Origin: an uncultured Tateyamaria sp.
GTDB taxonomy: Bacteria > Pseudomonadota > Alphaproteobacteria > Rhodobacterales > Rhodobacteraceae
DNA length: 64,000 nucleotides
Direction: 5' to 3'
Assembly: GCF_947494755.1 (NCBI RefSeq)
Contig: NZ_CANLVZ010000004.1
Coordinates: 62,001-126,000 of the forward strand
Below the pieces are notes generated by a model. It was not told the origin of the DNA, did not search any database, and saw nothing but the letters and a program-made list of their open reading frames with translations. This document shows, piece by piece, positions 7,900-17,251 of this stretch. How positions within the stretch are numbered: the first letter of the stretch is position 1; the number at the start of each line of letters is the position of its first letter. The translations under genes and the position numbers were made by a program.

Positions 7900-8481
7900 A
7901 TGAGCAGCGACAGCATTGCACAACTGGTCTATCTCAGCGTCTTCGGCCTCGTCCTTGGCGCGGGCTTTCTGCTGACCACGAAACTCAAGCTCAGCCAGAC
8001 CCTGCAGATGGCGGCGATCTGGGTGCTGATTTTCCTCGGGGCCATCGCAGTTGTCGGCATGTGGGGCGATATCGAGGAGGATTTGTTTGCCAGCCAGACC
8101 CGCTTTGACGAGAGCGGCACAATCACCGTGCCCCGCGACCGCAGCGGGCATTATTTGCTGACGCTGGACATCAACGGCGCGCCTGTGGACTTTGTCATCG
8201 ACACAGGGGCCACGGATATTGTGCTGAACAAAGCCGATGCGGAGGCCGCCGGGCTGGATCCTGCAAACCTCAATTATCTGGGCCGTGCCCTGACCGCCAA
8301 TGGCGAGGTCAGCACCGCACGGGTGCGTCTGGACACGGTCGAGATCGGGCCGCATGTCGACACCAACGTCTCGGCTGTGGTCAACGGGGGTGAGTTGGAC
8401 CAATCCCTGCTTGGCATGGGTTACTTGCAACGGTGGGGCCGGATCGAAATCGCGGACGGGGCGCTGACCCTCAGCCGGTAG
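7900..8481 (+). CDS. Membrane-anchored retropepsin-like aspartic protease
   Basis: A 193-aa protein with two N-terminal hydrophobic segments (about residues 6-25 and 36-53) and then a single retropepsin-like domain. The catalytic motif is FVIDTGATDIVL, followed by NYLGRALTANGEVSTARVRLDTVEIG and the conserved LLGMGYLQRW. This matches the clan AA, TIGR02281-type proteases common in alphaproteobacteria, which act as dimers because each chain gives one catalytic Asp. The protease domain probably faces the periplasm. The substrate is unknown. Confidence 0.9.
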   Translation: MSSDSIAQLVYLSVFGLVLGAGFLLTTKLKLSQTLQMAAIWVLIFLGAIAVVGMWGDIEEDLFASQTRFDESGTITVPRDRSGHYLLTLDINGAPVDFVIDTGATDIVLNKADAEAAGLDPANLNYLGRALTANGEVSTARVRLDTVEIGPHVDTNVSAVVNGGELDQSLLGMGYLQRWGRIEIADGALTLSR

Positions 8482-8501
8482 GGTCGGGCAATGTCGCCAC
8501 C

Positions 8502-8957
8502 TTACGTCTCGGCCTTCTTCTCCCACCGCCCGCTTTCTTCGGACCAGTATTGCGCAGATGCGCCCGCATCCTTCAGGGCCTTCCACTGGCCGCGCGCCAC
8601 ATCAAGCGCCTCCGGGTCGTTGCCATCAAACAGCACGCACACCCGCTCCATCGCGGCGACCTCATCGGCAGAGACCTCGGCCCCATCGACACTCATCACA
8701 CAGGTCGCGCCATTGGCGGCCGGTCCGGTGGTCAACAGCACAGGCTGGTCGGCGTCATGCGGACCACCGGCGATGCCATGGGCTAGAAACCCGTCCTCCA
8801 CCCCCAGCCACAACCGCTCATCCAGCCATGCCAGCCGCCCCGCATCTCCGCCGCGTACCGCAACGCGCCACCCTGCCCCTTGCGCTTTGCCAAGCAGCAT
8901 CGCCAGCGTTTCCTCCAGCGGGCGACGCGTCAGGTGGTAGAAATAGGCGGCCCCCAT
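8502..8957 (-). CDS. holC: DNA polymerase III chi subunit
   Basis: A 151-aa protein beginning MGAAYFYHLTRRPLEETLAMLL and containing LWLGVEDGFLAHG and RVCVLFDGNDPEAL, the pattern of HolC, the clamp-loader subunit that contacts SSB. Length and helix pattern fit. It starts 1 bp after the pepA stop codon, the usual pepA-holC pairing of proteobacteria, so the two are co-transcribed. No holD is seen nearby. Confidence 0.92.
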   Translation of the reverse strand: MGAAYFYHLTRRPLEETLAMLLGKAQGAGWRVAVRGGDAGRLAWLDERLWLGVEDGFLAHGIAGGPHDADQPVLLTTGPAANGATCVMSVDGAEVSADEVAAMERVCVLFDGNDPEALDVARGQWKALKDAGASAQYWSEESGRWEKKAET

Positions 8958-8958
8958 G

Positions 8959-10431
8959 TCACTCGGTCTCGAAATTGTCCGCCACCAAGCGGCTCAGTGC
9001 CATCACACCCCAGCCCGTCGCGCCCGCCGGGGCCAGCGTCGTGGCAGATTTGACCGAGGCCACGCCCGCAATATCAAGGTGAACCCAAGGCGTGCCGTCC
9101 TTGACAAAGCGTTGCAGGAATTGCGCGGCCGTGACCGATCCGGCAGGACGCCCGCCGATGTTCTTCATGTCGGCAATGCGTGATTTCAGCAGGTCGTCAT
9201 AGGCTTGGCCAAGCGGCATGCGCCACGCACCTTCATTCTCTTTCTCAGCGGCCTTCAGAAACGCGTTGCACAGCGCGTCATCATTGGAAAACACGCCCGC
9301 GTTCTCGTGGCCCAGCCCGATGATGATGGCACCTGTGAGGGTTGCCAGATCAATCATACCCGCCGGTTCAAACCGCTCTTGCGCGTACCACATCACATCG
9401 CACAGCACCAAGCGGCCCTCCGCATCCGTGTTGATGACCTCAACCGTGTCGCCCTTCATGGATGTGACCACATCGCCCGGGCGGGTGGCATTGCCCGACG
9501 GCATGTTTTCAACGAGCCCCACAAGGCCCACGACATTGGCCTTGGCCTTGCGCTTGGCGAGCGCGCGCATGGTACCCGCCACAACGCCCGCGCCGCCCAT
9601 ATCCATGGTCATGTCTTCCATGCCGCCCGCGGGTTTAAGGCTGATGCCGCCGGTGTCAAAGACCACACCCTTGCCGACCAAGGCCAAGGGTGCCGCGTCC
9701 TTGGCCCCGCCCTTCCACTGCATGACCACCACTTTGGACGGGCTGTCAGACCCCTGCCCTACGCAAAGCAATGTGCGCATGCCCAGCCTTTCAAGGTCGG
9801 CTTCTTCCAGTACCTCAACCTCGAGTCCAAGCGAAGTCATCTCGGCCAGGCGATCCGCAAACTCGGTGGTCGTCAGCACATTGGCAGGCTCGTTGACCAG
9901 ATCGCGGGTCATGAACGTGCCCTCTGCGATGGCGAGCAAGGGGGCTGCCGCCGCTTCGGCCTCGTCAGGTTTTGAGCACATGACGCTGATGCCTGTCGTG
10001 TTGGCCTCCGCATCCGTCTTATGAGCTGAAAACGTGTAGTCGCGCATCACGCAGCCGAACGCGATCTCTGCCACCCGGCGCGCGCCATCCACCGCCAGCA
10101 ACAAAGTCGCATCACCGCGCGCCTTGCCAAGGGCGGCCCCGGCTTTGCGCGCCTCCTCGACCGAATGGTTGCGGGGCAGACAGATCAGATCGACAGCCTC
10201 GGCGGCCATGCCCGCGGGCCACGCCATGCTCACGACCTGACCCACCTTGACCTTGGCAAAACGTTCACTGTCGACAAACCGCTGCAACGCGCCCTTGCTC
10301 AGCCGGTTCACCCGGCGCCCCGACTGTTCCAGCTTGCCCTCAGGCGTGACGATCACCGCGATGCGGCCGGCATGCTCGGCAAAGGCGTCAAGGTCGGTGA
10401 CAGCAAAGGACACTGGCGTCAGATCGGTCAT
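8959..10431 (-). CDS. pepA: Leucyl aminopeptidase (cytosol aminopeptidase, M17)
   Basis: A 490-aa M17 metallopeptidase. The C-terminal catalytic half has VGKGVVFDTGGISLKPAGGM, the dinuclear metal signature NTDAEGRLVL near residues 333-342, and DLATLTGA after it. It releases N-terminal residues from peptides. In E. coli PepA is also a DNA-binding protein in plasmid resolution and pyrimidine control; whether that holds here cannot be read from the sequence. It heads the pepA-holC operon and is divergent from lptF. Confidence 0.97.
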   Translation of the reverse strand: MTDLTPVSFAVTDLDAFAEHAGRIAVIVTPEGKLEQSGRRVNRLSKGALQRFVDSERFAKVKVGQVVSMAWPAGMAAEAVDLICLPRNHSVEEARKAGAALGKARGDATLLLAVDGARRVAEIAFGCVMRDYTFSAHKTDAEANTTGISVMCSKPDEAEAAAAPLLAIAEGTFMTRDLVNEPANVLTTTEFADRLAEMTSLGLEVEVLEEADLERLGMRTLLCVGQGSDSPSKVVVMQWKGGAKDAAPLALVGKGVVFDTGGISLKPAGGMEDMTMDMGGAGVVAGTMRALAKRKAKANVVGLVGLVENMPSGNATRPGDVVTSMKGDTVEVINTDAEGRLVLCDVMWYAQERFEPAGMIDLATLTGAIIIGLGHENAGVFSNDDALCNAFLKAAEKENEGAWRMPLGQAYDDLLKSRIADMKNIGGRPAGSVTAAQFLQRFVKDGTPWVHLDIAGVASVKSATTLAPAGATGWGVMALSRLVADNFETE

Positions 10432-10449
10432 ATCAGGCTCCGGTTTTTT

Positions 10450-10497
10450 GAAGTTTACTCAGACGTACCCTGCCCAAACGAAGCTTACCAGCACGTA
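10450..10497. repeat. Two imperfect 18-bp direct repeats between pepA and lptF
   Basis: GAAGTTTACTCAGACGTA at 10450-10467 and GAAGCTTACCAGCACGTA at 10480-10497 agree at 13 of 18 positions and start exactly 30 bp apart, about three helical turns. They lie in the 165-bp divergent promoter region. They could be a pair of operator half-sites, but no regulator is known. Confidence 0.35.
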
Positions 10498-10596
10498 AAG
10501 TACACTTTGCAGTTTTCCCCAGCCCCCCCTTGGGGTAACTTGCCCGCAACGCTGCTGCGACCCGAACAATAATACAGGCACATAACGGGGGACACT

Positions 10597-11724
10597 TTGG
10601 TCAGATTCGACCGCTATATGCTGTCACAACTGCTTTGGTTGTTTGGCTTTTTCGCGCTTGTGCTGGTGGCGGTGTTCTGGATCAACCGGGCGGTGCAGTT
10701 GTTTGATCGCCTGATTGGCGATGGACAGACCGCCCTCGTTTTTCTTGAATTTTCGGCGCTTGGTCTTCCGAGACTGGTCACAACCGTCTTGCCCATCGCC
10801 ACATTTGCCGCGGCCATCTACGTCACCAACCGGCTCAACAACGAAAGCGAGCTGACGGTGATGATGTCCACCGGGTCCTCGCCTTGGCGGCTGGCGCGCC
10901 CCGTGGCCGTATTCGGGCTGATCTCGGCCACGATGATATCGGTGCTCAGTCACGTGCTGGTCCCGCTTGCCTCGGGGCAGCTGAGCGAGCGCGAGTTGGA
11001 GATTTCGCGCAATGTCACCTCGCAATTGCTGACCGAAGGCGCGTTCTTGACCCCGACGGAAGGGGTGACGCTGTACACCCGCTCCATCCGCGAAGACGGC
11101 GTGCTGCTGGACGTGTTTCTTGCGGATCGGCGCACCCCGAACGAGCGGATGATCTATACCGGCACCGAAGCCTACCTGCTGCGCAGCGGGGACACCACGT
11201 CGCTGATCATGGTGGACGGATTGGCCCAACGCTTCACCCCGTCCAACAACCGCTTGTCGACGGGCAAGTTTCAGGATTACTCCTTTGATATCACATCGCT
11301 TATGACCTCCAACAAGGTGGTGAAACCATCGATTGAATACCTTGTGTCCACGCAGTTGTTGCGCGATTGGGCCGGGATCGCCGCACAGTTCAACACGACA
11401 CCCGGCGTCGTCGCCGAAGAGCTTCATGCGCGGATCGCGCGCGGCGTCTTTTGCCTTGTCACCGCCCTGATCGGCTTTGCCACCTTGCTGGTGGGAGGGT
11501 ATTCGCGCTTTGGGGTCTGGCGCGAGATCGTGATTGCCTTCCTGATCCTCGTGGCCCTTGACGGGATGCGCAGCAGTCTGTCTGGCCCTGTTATTGAAGA
11601 TGCGCGGTTGTGGCCGATCCTTTATCTGCCATCGCTGATCGGCGCGGTGATTGTGGGTGCGCTGCTGTTCGTGGCTGCAGGCGCGCATGGGGTCTGGCGG
11701 CGGATACGGAGGGCAACACCATGA
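10597..11724 (+). CDS. lptF: LPS export ABC transporter permease LptF
   Basis: Inner-membrane permease of the LptB2FG complex, which extracts lipopolysaccharide and pushes it along the Lpt bridge. The 375-aa protein has three N-terminal membrane helices, a periplasmic beta-jellyroll part (about residues 130-260) and three C-terminal helices. RFDRYMLSQLLWLF is the typical start. The initiation codon appears to be TTG at 10597, four bases after GGGGGA; the next in-frame ATG at 10618 would remove the conserved RFDRY segment. It heads the run lptF-lptG-lptD-surA-pdxA and overlaps lptG by ATGA. Confidence 0.95.
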   Translation: MVRFDRYMLSQLLWLFGFFALVLVAVFWINRAVQLFDRLIGDGQTALVFLEFSALGLPRLVTTVLPIATFAAAIYVTNRLNNESELTVMMSTGSSPWRLARPVAVFGLISATMISVLSHVLVPLASGQLSERELEISRNVTSQLLTEGAFLTPTEGVTLYTRSIREDGVLLDVFLADRRTPNERMIYTGTEAYLLRSGDTTSLIMVDGLAQRFTPSNNRLSTGKFQDYSFDITSLMTSNKVVKPSIEYLVSTQLLRDWAGIAAQFNTTPGVVAEELHARIARGVFCLVTALIGFATLLVGGYSRFGVWREIVIAFLILVALDGMRSSLSGPVIEDARLWPILYLPSLIGAVIVGALLFVAAGAHGVWRRIRRATP

Positions 11725-12818
11725 TCCTCCACCTCTATTTCGCGCGGCGCTTTGCGCTGGCCCTGCTCGTGATCGCCATAGTCTTGTCAACGATTGTGGT
11801 GCTGGTGGACCTGATTGATCAGACGCGCAAATTTGCGGATTACGATGTTTCCTTTGCGGAGCGGATCGTCCTGACCGTCCTGAATGCGCCCGAAACCATC
11901 AACCAGATCCTGCCGCTGATCATGATCCTGGGCACCGTCGTGCTGTTCATCTCACTGGCGCGCTCATCCGAACTGGTGGTCACTCGGGCCGCAGGCCGGT
12001 CGGCGGCGCGCGCCTTGCTGGCCCCGCTGGCGGTCGCGCTGATCGTGGGGATCATCGCCACAACGATGCTGGGGCCGATGGTGGCGGCGACCTCGAAACG
12101 CTATGCAACCTTGGCCGAAGGGTATCGCTCCGGTGGCATTTCTGCCTTGTCGGTGTCCGAAGAAGGGCTGTGGCTGCGTCAGGGCGGTGACACGGGCCAG
12201 ACTGTGATCCGGGCCGGGCGGTCCAACACAGACGCGTCCGTGTTATATGACGTGACCTTCCTCAGCTACGCATCCTCGGGCAACCCTGTGCAACGGATTG
12301 AGGCGACCAGTGCGGCCCTCGAAAACGGTGCGTGGGCGCTGCGGGATGCCAAGGTCTGGCCCCTCACCGCCGGCATGAACGCCGAGGCCAACGCAACCAC
12401 CCACGATATCCTGTCGGTGGAAACCACGCTGACATTGGACCGAATTCGCGAAAGCCTTGGCACACCCGCAGGCGTGTCGGTCTGGGACATGCCCGCCTTT
12501 ATCACGCAACTTGAACAGGCCGGGTTTTCGGCCCGCCAGCAACATGTCTGGCTGCAATCCGAGCTGGCGCGGCCCTTGTTCCTGATGGGGCTTGTTCTGG
12601 TTGCCGCAGCGTTCTCAATGCGCCATACCCGCTTTGGGGGGACCGGCACGGCCGTGCTGGCAGCGGTACTACTGGGGTTCGGTTTGTATTTCATTCGCAG
12701 TTTTGCGCAGATCCTGGGCGAAAACGGGCAAATCCCCGTGCTGTTCGCCGCTTGGGCTGCGCCATTTGCGTCAATCCTTTTGGGGTTGGGGCTGTTGTTG
12801 CATGCAGAAGATGGCTGA
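11721..12818 (+). CDS. lptG: LPS export ABC transporter permease LptG
   Basis: Second permease of LptB2FG, 365 aa. It begins MILHLYFARRFALALLVIAI with the first membrane helix, has the segment LARSSELVVTRAAGRS that couples to the ATPase LptB, a periplasmic domain at about residues 120-260 and three C-terminal helices. The start shares ATGA with the lptF stop, so translation is coupled. The lptD start lies within its last codons. Confidence 0.96.
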   Translation: MILHLYFARRFALALLVIAIVLSTIVVLVDLIDQTRKFADYDVSFAERIVLTVLNAPETINQILPLIMILGTVVLFISLARSSELVVTRAAGRSAARALLAPLAVALIVGIIATTMLGPMVAATSKRYATLAEGYRSGGISALSVSEEGLWLRQGGDTGQTVIRAGRSNTDASVLYDVTFLSYASSGNPVQRIEATSAALENGAWALRDAKVWPLTAGMNAEANATTHDILSVETTLTLDRIRESLGTPAGVSVWDMPAFITQLEQAGFSARQQHVWLQSELARPLFLMGLVLVAAAFSMRHTRFGGTGTAVLAAVLLGFGLYFIRSFAQILGENGQIPVLFAAWAAPFASILLGLGLLLHAEDG

Positions 12819-15012
12819 CCGGTTCCGGATATGGGGGTGCGCCGCCCTGCTGATCGCCGCACTGCTCTTTGCGCCGGGCAGCGTTGAGGCTCAGGAAGTG
12901 GACAGCGACGCGCCGGTGGTCAGCCCCGCCGTTCTGGTCGCCGACGATATCCAGGTCACGTCGGACCGCCGCCTGATCGCCACCGGCAATGTCGAGGCCT
13001 TTCAGGACGGCACCCGTCTGACGGCCCAGTCCATCGAATACAATCAGGACACCGGCGCGCTTACCATCACCGGCCCCATCACGCTGGATGACGGGCGGGG
13101 GTCGGTTATCGTGGCCTCGCAGGCTGAACTGACGGATGATTTCCAGACCGGACTTTTGACCGGTGCGCGGCTGGTGCTGAACGACCAGTTGCAACTGGCC
13201 TCCGTGCAGATGAATCGCGTGGGTGGGGGCAAATACACTCAGCTTTACAAGGTCGCGGCAACCTCGTGCCGGATCTGCGAGAAGAACGGCAAATCGCGCC
13301 CGCCGCTGTGGCAGATCCGGGCCAGCAAGGTAATCCACGACAAAGAAGCCCAGCAACTCTATTTCGATAACGCGACCTTGCTTGTGCGCGACATTCCGAT
13401 CTTTTACCTGCCGCGGCTGCGAATGCCGGACCCGACGGTCAGCCGCACAAACGGCTTCCTGTTTCCGGAACTTGTCATCAACTCGCTGTTCGGCACCGGG
13501 ATCAAGACCCCCTATTTCGTCACCCTTGGCGATAGCAGCGACCTGCTGATCACGCCTTATATCGCGGATGGCACGCGCACCCTCGAATTGCGCTATCGCA
13601 AGCTGTTCAAGCGCGGGCGGCTGACGATCGAAGGCGCGACCTCGGACGACGATCTGCAACCGGGCGAGTCTCGTGGGTATCTCTTTGCCGCTGGTGAATT
13701 CCAGCTCAAGCGCGACTTCGTCCTGCAATTCGATATCGAGGCAGTATCGGACGATTCCTACCTGTCGAACTATGACGTGACCGGGAAGGACCGGCTTGAC
13801 AGTCAGATCAAACTGCAACGGGCCCGGCGCGACGAATTTATCCGCCTGTCCTATATCAACTTCAAATCCATCCGCGGTGATGAAGACGACGACGTGCTGC
13901 CATCGGACGTGGTCAACGCACTTTACGAACGGCGGTTCTTTCCGAGCGTGATCGGAGGTGAAATCCGCCTCGCTGCCGAAGCTCAAGCGCTTGAGCGCGC
14001 TTCGGATGTGCCCACGGATGTGAACGGCGACGGGGTCGTGGATGGGCGCGATGTACTGCGCCTGAGTGTGGACACCAACTGGCTGCGCACGTTCCAGATG
14101 GGCGGGCTGCAAATCCAGACCCAACTGGGCGTGGCAGGCGATGCGATCCGCGTGTCCGAGGACGAGACGGTGGATGACGGCGACAGCAGCATTGCGCCTC
14201 ATGTGGCCGTGGGGCTGCGCTATCCGCTGATCCGGCGCTCGAACTCGGGCGTGACGCAGTTTATCGAGCCGCTGGCCCAACTTGCATGGGTCGGGGGCGA
14301 CGGGCTGGACGTGCCGAACGAGGAAAGCACCCGCGTCGAATTTGGCGAAGGCAATCTGCTGGCGCTGTCCCGCTTTCCCGAAACGGATCGGCGTGAACGC
14401 GGTTGGGCCTTTGCCTACGGCACCACGTGGGCGCGGATCGATCCCGAGGGATGGACGGCTCATGCCACCTTCGGACAGGTCATCCGCGAAGAAGCCCAGC
14501 CCGATTTCACCGAAAGCAGCGGGCTTTCGGGGGCCGACTCGGATTTTCTGCTGGCAGGCCAACTTGAGTTCGAAGGCGGGCTGGCCGTATCAGGGCGCAC
14601 CCTCTTTGACGAAAGCTTTGACATCACCAAGGCCGAGATGCGCGGCAGCTGGAGCAATGCAAAGTTCGGCGTTGCAGGCACCTATATCTGGGTCGACGAG
14701 GACCCGGCCATCGAACTTGAGGACCCGATCAACGAATTCACCTTCGGCGGTTCCTACCAGATTGACCAGCGGTGGCGGGCGCGGGCAAACGTGCGCTACG
14801 ACCTTGAGTTGGGGCGTGCTGCAACCGCAGGGGGCAGCCTGACCTATCGCAACGAGTGCGTGCGCGTGGACGTCAGTCTTCAGCGCCGGTTTGCAAGCTC
14901 GACAACTATTGAGCCTGCCACCACACTGGGGCTATCAGTGTCCCTAGAGGGGTTTTCGGCCAATGGTGGCCCGAAGGTCGACAGAAGAGCATGCGGGAAA
15001 CACGCGGGATGA
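12802..15012 (+). CDS. lptD: LPS assembly outer-membrane protein LptD
   Basis: Outer-membrane beta-barrel that inserts LPS into the outer leaflet. A signal peptide ends at about SVEAQ (residue 31). An OstA/LptA-like N-terminal domain follows (DDIQVTSDRRLIATGNVEAF), then the LptD barrel of about 500 aa. CRIC near residue 155 gives two cysteines, and another is near the C-terminus (NECVRVDVS, RRACGKH), possible disulfide partners. Residues 406-417 form a perfect EF-hand-like loop, DVNGDGVVDGRD. Two starts are possible, ATG at 12802 or 12811, both overlapping lptG; neither has a strong ribosome-binding site. It overlaps surA by ATGA. Confidence 0.94.
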   Translation: MQKMADRFRIWGCAALLIAALLFAPGSVEAQEVDSDAPVVSPAVLVADDIQVTSDRRLIATGNVEAFQDGTRLTAQSIEYNQDTGALTITGPITLDDGRGSVIVASQAELTDDFQTGLLTGARLVLNDQLQLASVQMNRVGGGKYTQLYKVAATSCRICEKNGKSRPPLWQIRASKVIHDKEAQQLYFDNATLLVRDIPIFYLPRLRMPDPTVSRTNGFLFPELVINSLFGTGIKTPYFVTLGDSSDLLITPYIADGTRTLELRYRKLFKRGRLTIEGATSDDDLQPGESRGYLFAAGEFQLKRDFVLQFDIEAVSDDSYLSNYDVTGKDRLDSQIKLQRARRDEFIRLSYINFKSIRGDEDDDVLPSDVVNALYERRFFPSVIGGEIRLAAEAQALERASDVPTDVNGDGVVDGRDVLRLSVDTNWLRTFQMGGLQIQTQLGVAGDAIRVSEDETVDDGDSSIAPHVAVGLRYPLIRRSNSGVTQFIEPLAQLAWVGGDGLDVPNEESTRVEFGEGNLLALSRFPETDRRERGWAFAYGTTWARIDPEGWTAHATFGQVIREEAQPDFTESSGLSGADSDFLLAGQLEFEGGLAVSGRTLFDESFDITKAEMRGSWSNAKFGVAGTYIWVDEDPAIELEDPINEFTFGGSYQIDQRWRARANVRYDLELGRAATAGGSLTYRNECVRVDVSLQRRFASSTTIEPATTLGLSVSLEGFSANGGPKVDRRACGKHAG

Positions 15013-16253
15013 GCGGTATGAAAATCAAGCAACGGGTGGCGCACGCCATCACGGTGGGGACCTTTGTCTTGTTCGGGTTCACAGGTCCCGGCATTGCGCA
15101 GAACATCTTTGCGCCCGTCGCACAGGTTGACGAAACAACGATCACCGAATTCGAGGTGCAGCAACGCATCCGCTTTTTGCAGGTGGTGGGCGCACGGGGC
15201 GGCACACGCCAGGAAGTGATCCCCGAACTGATCCGCGACCGGCTGCGCGCAGCCGAAGCGGCCCAGGCTGGCCTGACCCTGTCCCCCGATGAGTTGCAAG
15301 AAGGGCTGAGTGAATTTGCCGCCCGCGCCAACCTCAGCGCCGAAGAGTTTGTCGATGGGTTGGAAGGTGCGGGGGTTGCCCGCGAAACCTTCCGCGATTT
15401 CGTCTCTGTGTCACTGATCTGGCGGGATTATATCCGGGCCCGGTTCGGCAGCCGGGTGCAGATCACAGACCGCGAGGTGGACCGCGCATTGGCCACCGCA
15501 CGGGGCAATGGCGGCATCGAAGTGCTGCTGTCGGAAATCATCATCCCCGCGCCACCGCAACGCGCCGAACAGGTGCTGGAACTGGCCGAGGAAATGGCCG
15601 GATCAGAGTCCGAAGCCGAGTTTTCCGATTTTGCCCGCCGCTTTTCCGCCACCGCATCGCGGGGCCGGGGTGGACGTCTGGACTGGACACCCATCAGCGA
15701 ACTCCCCCCCGTCCTGCGCCCGCTGTTGCTGGCGCTGGCGCCGGGTGAGGTGACCGCACCCCTGCCCATCCCCAATGCGGTCGCCCTGTTCCAGTTGCGC
15801 GGCATTCGCGAAACTGACGCCCCCGAGCGGACCTATTCCGCAATCGAATACGCCGCCTACTATATCGCGGGCGGACGCACGCCCGAGGCATTTGCGCGCG
15901 CAAATCAGGTGATTGCGCGGGTGGACCGTTGCGATGATCTCTATGGGATCGCACAGAACCAACCAGAAAGCGCGCTGGATCGTGGCAGCCTGCCGCCCGA
16001 TGAAATTCCCGCCGACATCGCCATCGAACTGGCCAAACTGGATCCGGGCGAGACCTCGACTGCGCTGACCCGTGCAAATGGCCAGACGCTTGTCCTGCTG
16101 ATGCTGTGCGGGCGCACGCCAGCCCTGCCCGAAGATCAGGAAATCAATCGCGAGGCCATTGCGACCCAGTTGCGCAACCAGCGCCTGAACGCGTTCTCCG
16201 AAAGCCTGCTGGCTGAGCTTGAGGCCGAAGCGACGATCCGCGTCTTCGAATGA
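15009..16253 (+). CDS. surA: SurA-like periplasmic chaperone / peptidylprolyl isomerase
   Basis: A 414-aa periplasmic protein with a signal peptide ending near GIAQ, a SurA N-terminal helical domain (TEFEVQQRIRFLQVV; ELIRDRLRAAEAAQAG), one recognisable parvulin-like domain (EVLLSEIIIPAPPQ through VALFQLRGIRE) and a C-terminal helix. SurA escorts outer-membrane proteins, LptD among them, to the Bam complex, which suits its place after lptD. The start is set by the ATGA overlap with lptD. The parvulin motifs are diverged, so isomerase activity is uncertain. Confidence 0.87.
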   Translation: MSGMKIKQRVAHAITVGTFVLFGFTGPGIAQNIFAPVAQVDETTITEFEVQQRIRFLQVVGARGGTRQEVIPELIRDRLRAAEAAQAGLTLSPDELQEGLSEFAARANLSAEEFVDGLEGAGVARETFRDFVSVSLIWRDYIRARFGSRVQITDREVDRALATARGNGGIEVLLSEIIIPAPPQRAEQVLELAEEMAGSESEAEFSDFARRFSATASRGRGGRLDWTPISELPPVLRPLLLALAPGEVTAPLPIPNAVALFQLRGIRETDAPERTYSAIEYAAYYIAGGRTPEAFARANQVIARVDRCDDLYGIAQNQPESALDRGSLPPDEIPADIAIELAKLDPGETSTALTRANGQTLVLLMLCGRTPALPEDQEINREAIATQLRNQRLNAFSESLLAELEAEATIRVFE

Positions 16254-17215
16254 ATAAGGGCCCCATCGCCATCACCTGCGGCGAACCCGCCGGTGTTGGC
16301 CCCGAGGTCGCCGCCAAAGCCTGGGCCGCCTTGCGCCATGACATCGCGATGGTGTGGATCGGTGATCCGCGCCATTTGCCTGTCGATACCCCCGTGATCG
16401 AGGTCGACAATGCGGCACAAGCCGCGTCCTGCGGCCCCGGTGCCCTGCCCGTCCTGCGCCATGACTTTCCGCACGCAGCCACGCCCGGCACCGCCACGTC
16501 CGCCAACGCGCAAGGCGTGATCGACGTCATCATGCGGGGTGTTGAGCTGGTGAAATCGGGTGCGGCCTCTGCCTTGTGCACCGCACCCATCCACAAAAAG
16601 GTGCTGATGGACGGTGCGGGCTTTGCCTATCCCGGACACACCGAATACCTCGAGGCGCTCACCGACGCCCCCCGCGCCGTGATGATGCTGGCCTGCGATC
16701 AGTTGCGGGTGGTGCCCACGACCATCCACATCGCGCTTGAGGAGGTGGCAGCCGCACTGACCCCAGAGCTGTTGCGCGAAACGATTGAGATCACCGGCCG
16801 TGGCTTACGCGACCAGTTTCACATCCCGGCCCCCCGCGTCGTGGTTGCGGGCCTCAACCCCCATGCGGGCGAAGGCGGGGCCATGGGCCGCCAAGAACTT
16901 GACTGGATGGCCGCCCTTGTCGCAGAGGTCGCCGCCACAGGCATTGATGTCACGGGTCCGTGGCCGGCTGACACGCTGTTTCATGCCGCTGCCCGCACCC
17001 GCTATGACGCGGCCATCTGCATGTATCATGATCAGGCCCTGATCCCCATCAAGACGCTCGACTTTGACCAGGGCGTGAATGTCACGCTTGGCTTGCCGAT
17101 CATCCGCACCTCGCCTGACCACGGCACCGCATTTGATATCGCAGGCCAAGGCATCGCCAATCCGACGAGCATGATCGAAGCCATTCGGATGGCGGCGCGT
17201 ATGGCTGATCGTTGA
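16250..17215 (+). CDS. pdxA: 4-hydroxythreonine-4-phosphate dehydrogenase
   Basis: NAD-dependent enzyme of the DXP-dependent pyridoxal phosphate route, 321 aa. It begins PIAITCGEPAGVGPEVAAKAW and contains YPGHTEYLEALTDA, LNPHAGEGGAMGRQEL and MYHDQALIPIKTLDFDQGVN, all conserved around the metal and substrate sites of PdxA. The ATGA overlap with surA shows it belongs to the lpt operon; the surA-pdxA-rsmA order is shared with E. coli. Confidence 0.97.
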   Translation: MNKGPIAITCGEPAGVGPEVAAKAWAALRHDIAMVWIGDPRHLPVDTPVIEVDNAAQAASCGPGALPVLRHDFPHAATPGTATSANAQGVIDVIMRGVELVKSGAASALCTAPIHKKVLMDGAGFAYPGHTEYLEALTDAPRAVMMLACDQLRVVPTTIHIALEEVAAALTPELLRETIEITGRGLRDQFHIPAPRVVVAGLNPHAGEGGAMGRQELDWMAALVAEVAATGIDVTGPWPADTLFHAAARTRYDAAICMYHDQALIPIKTLDFDQGVNVTLGLPIIRTSPDHGTAFDIAGQGIANPTSMIEAIRMAARMADR

Positions 17216-17216
17216 T

Positions 17217-17251
17217 GCCTCCGGCGGGCATATTTGGAGAACAATGAAGAG
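17217..17251 (+). repeat. Leader repeat, copy 1 (upstream of rsmA)
   Basis: A short GC-rich arm (GCCTCCGGCGGG) is followed by CATATTTGGAGAACAATGAA and then the rsmA start codon at 17252. It fills the whole pdxA-rsmA gap. The same core recurs upstream of other unrelated genes in this window (21466-21498, 23411-23452, 57941-57990). The ATG inside the core is out of frame with rsmA. Confidence 0.6.

Noticed and set aside
12691-14562. 623-codon minus-strand frame opposite lptD
   Set aside because: No recognisable domain; antisense shadow of the LptD reading frame.
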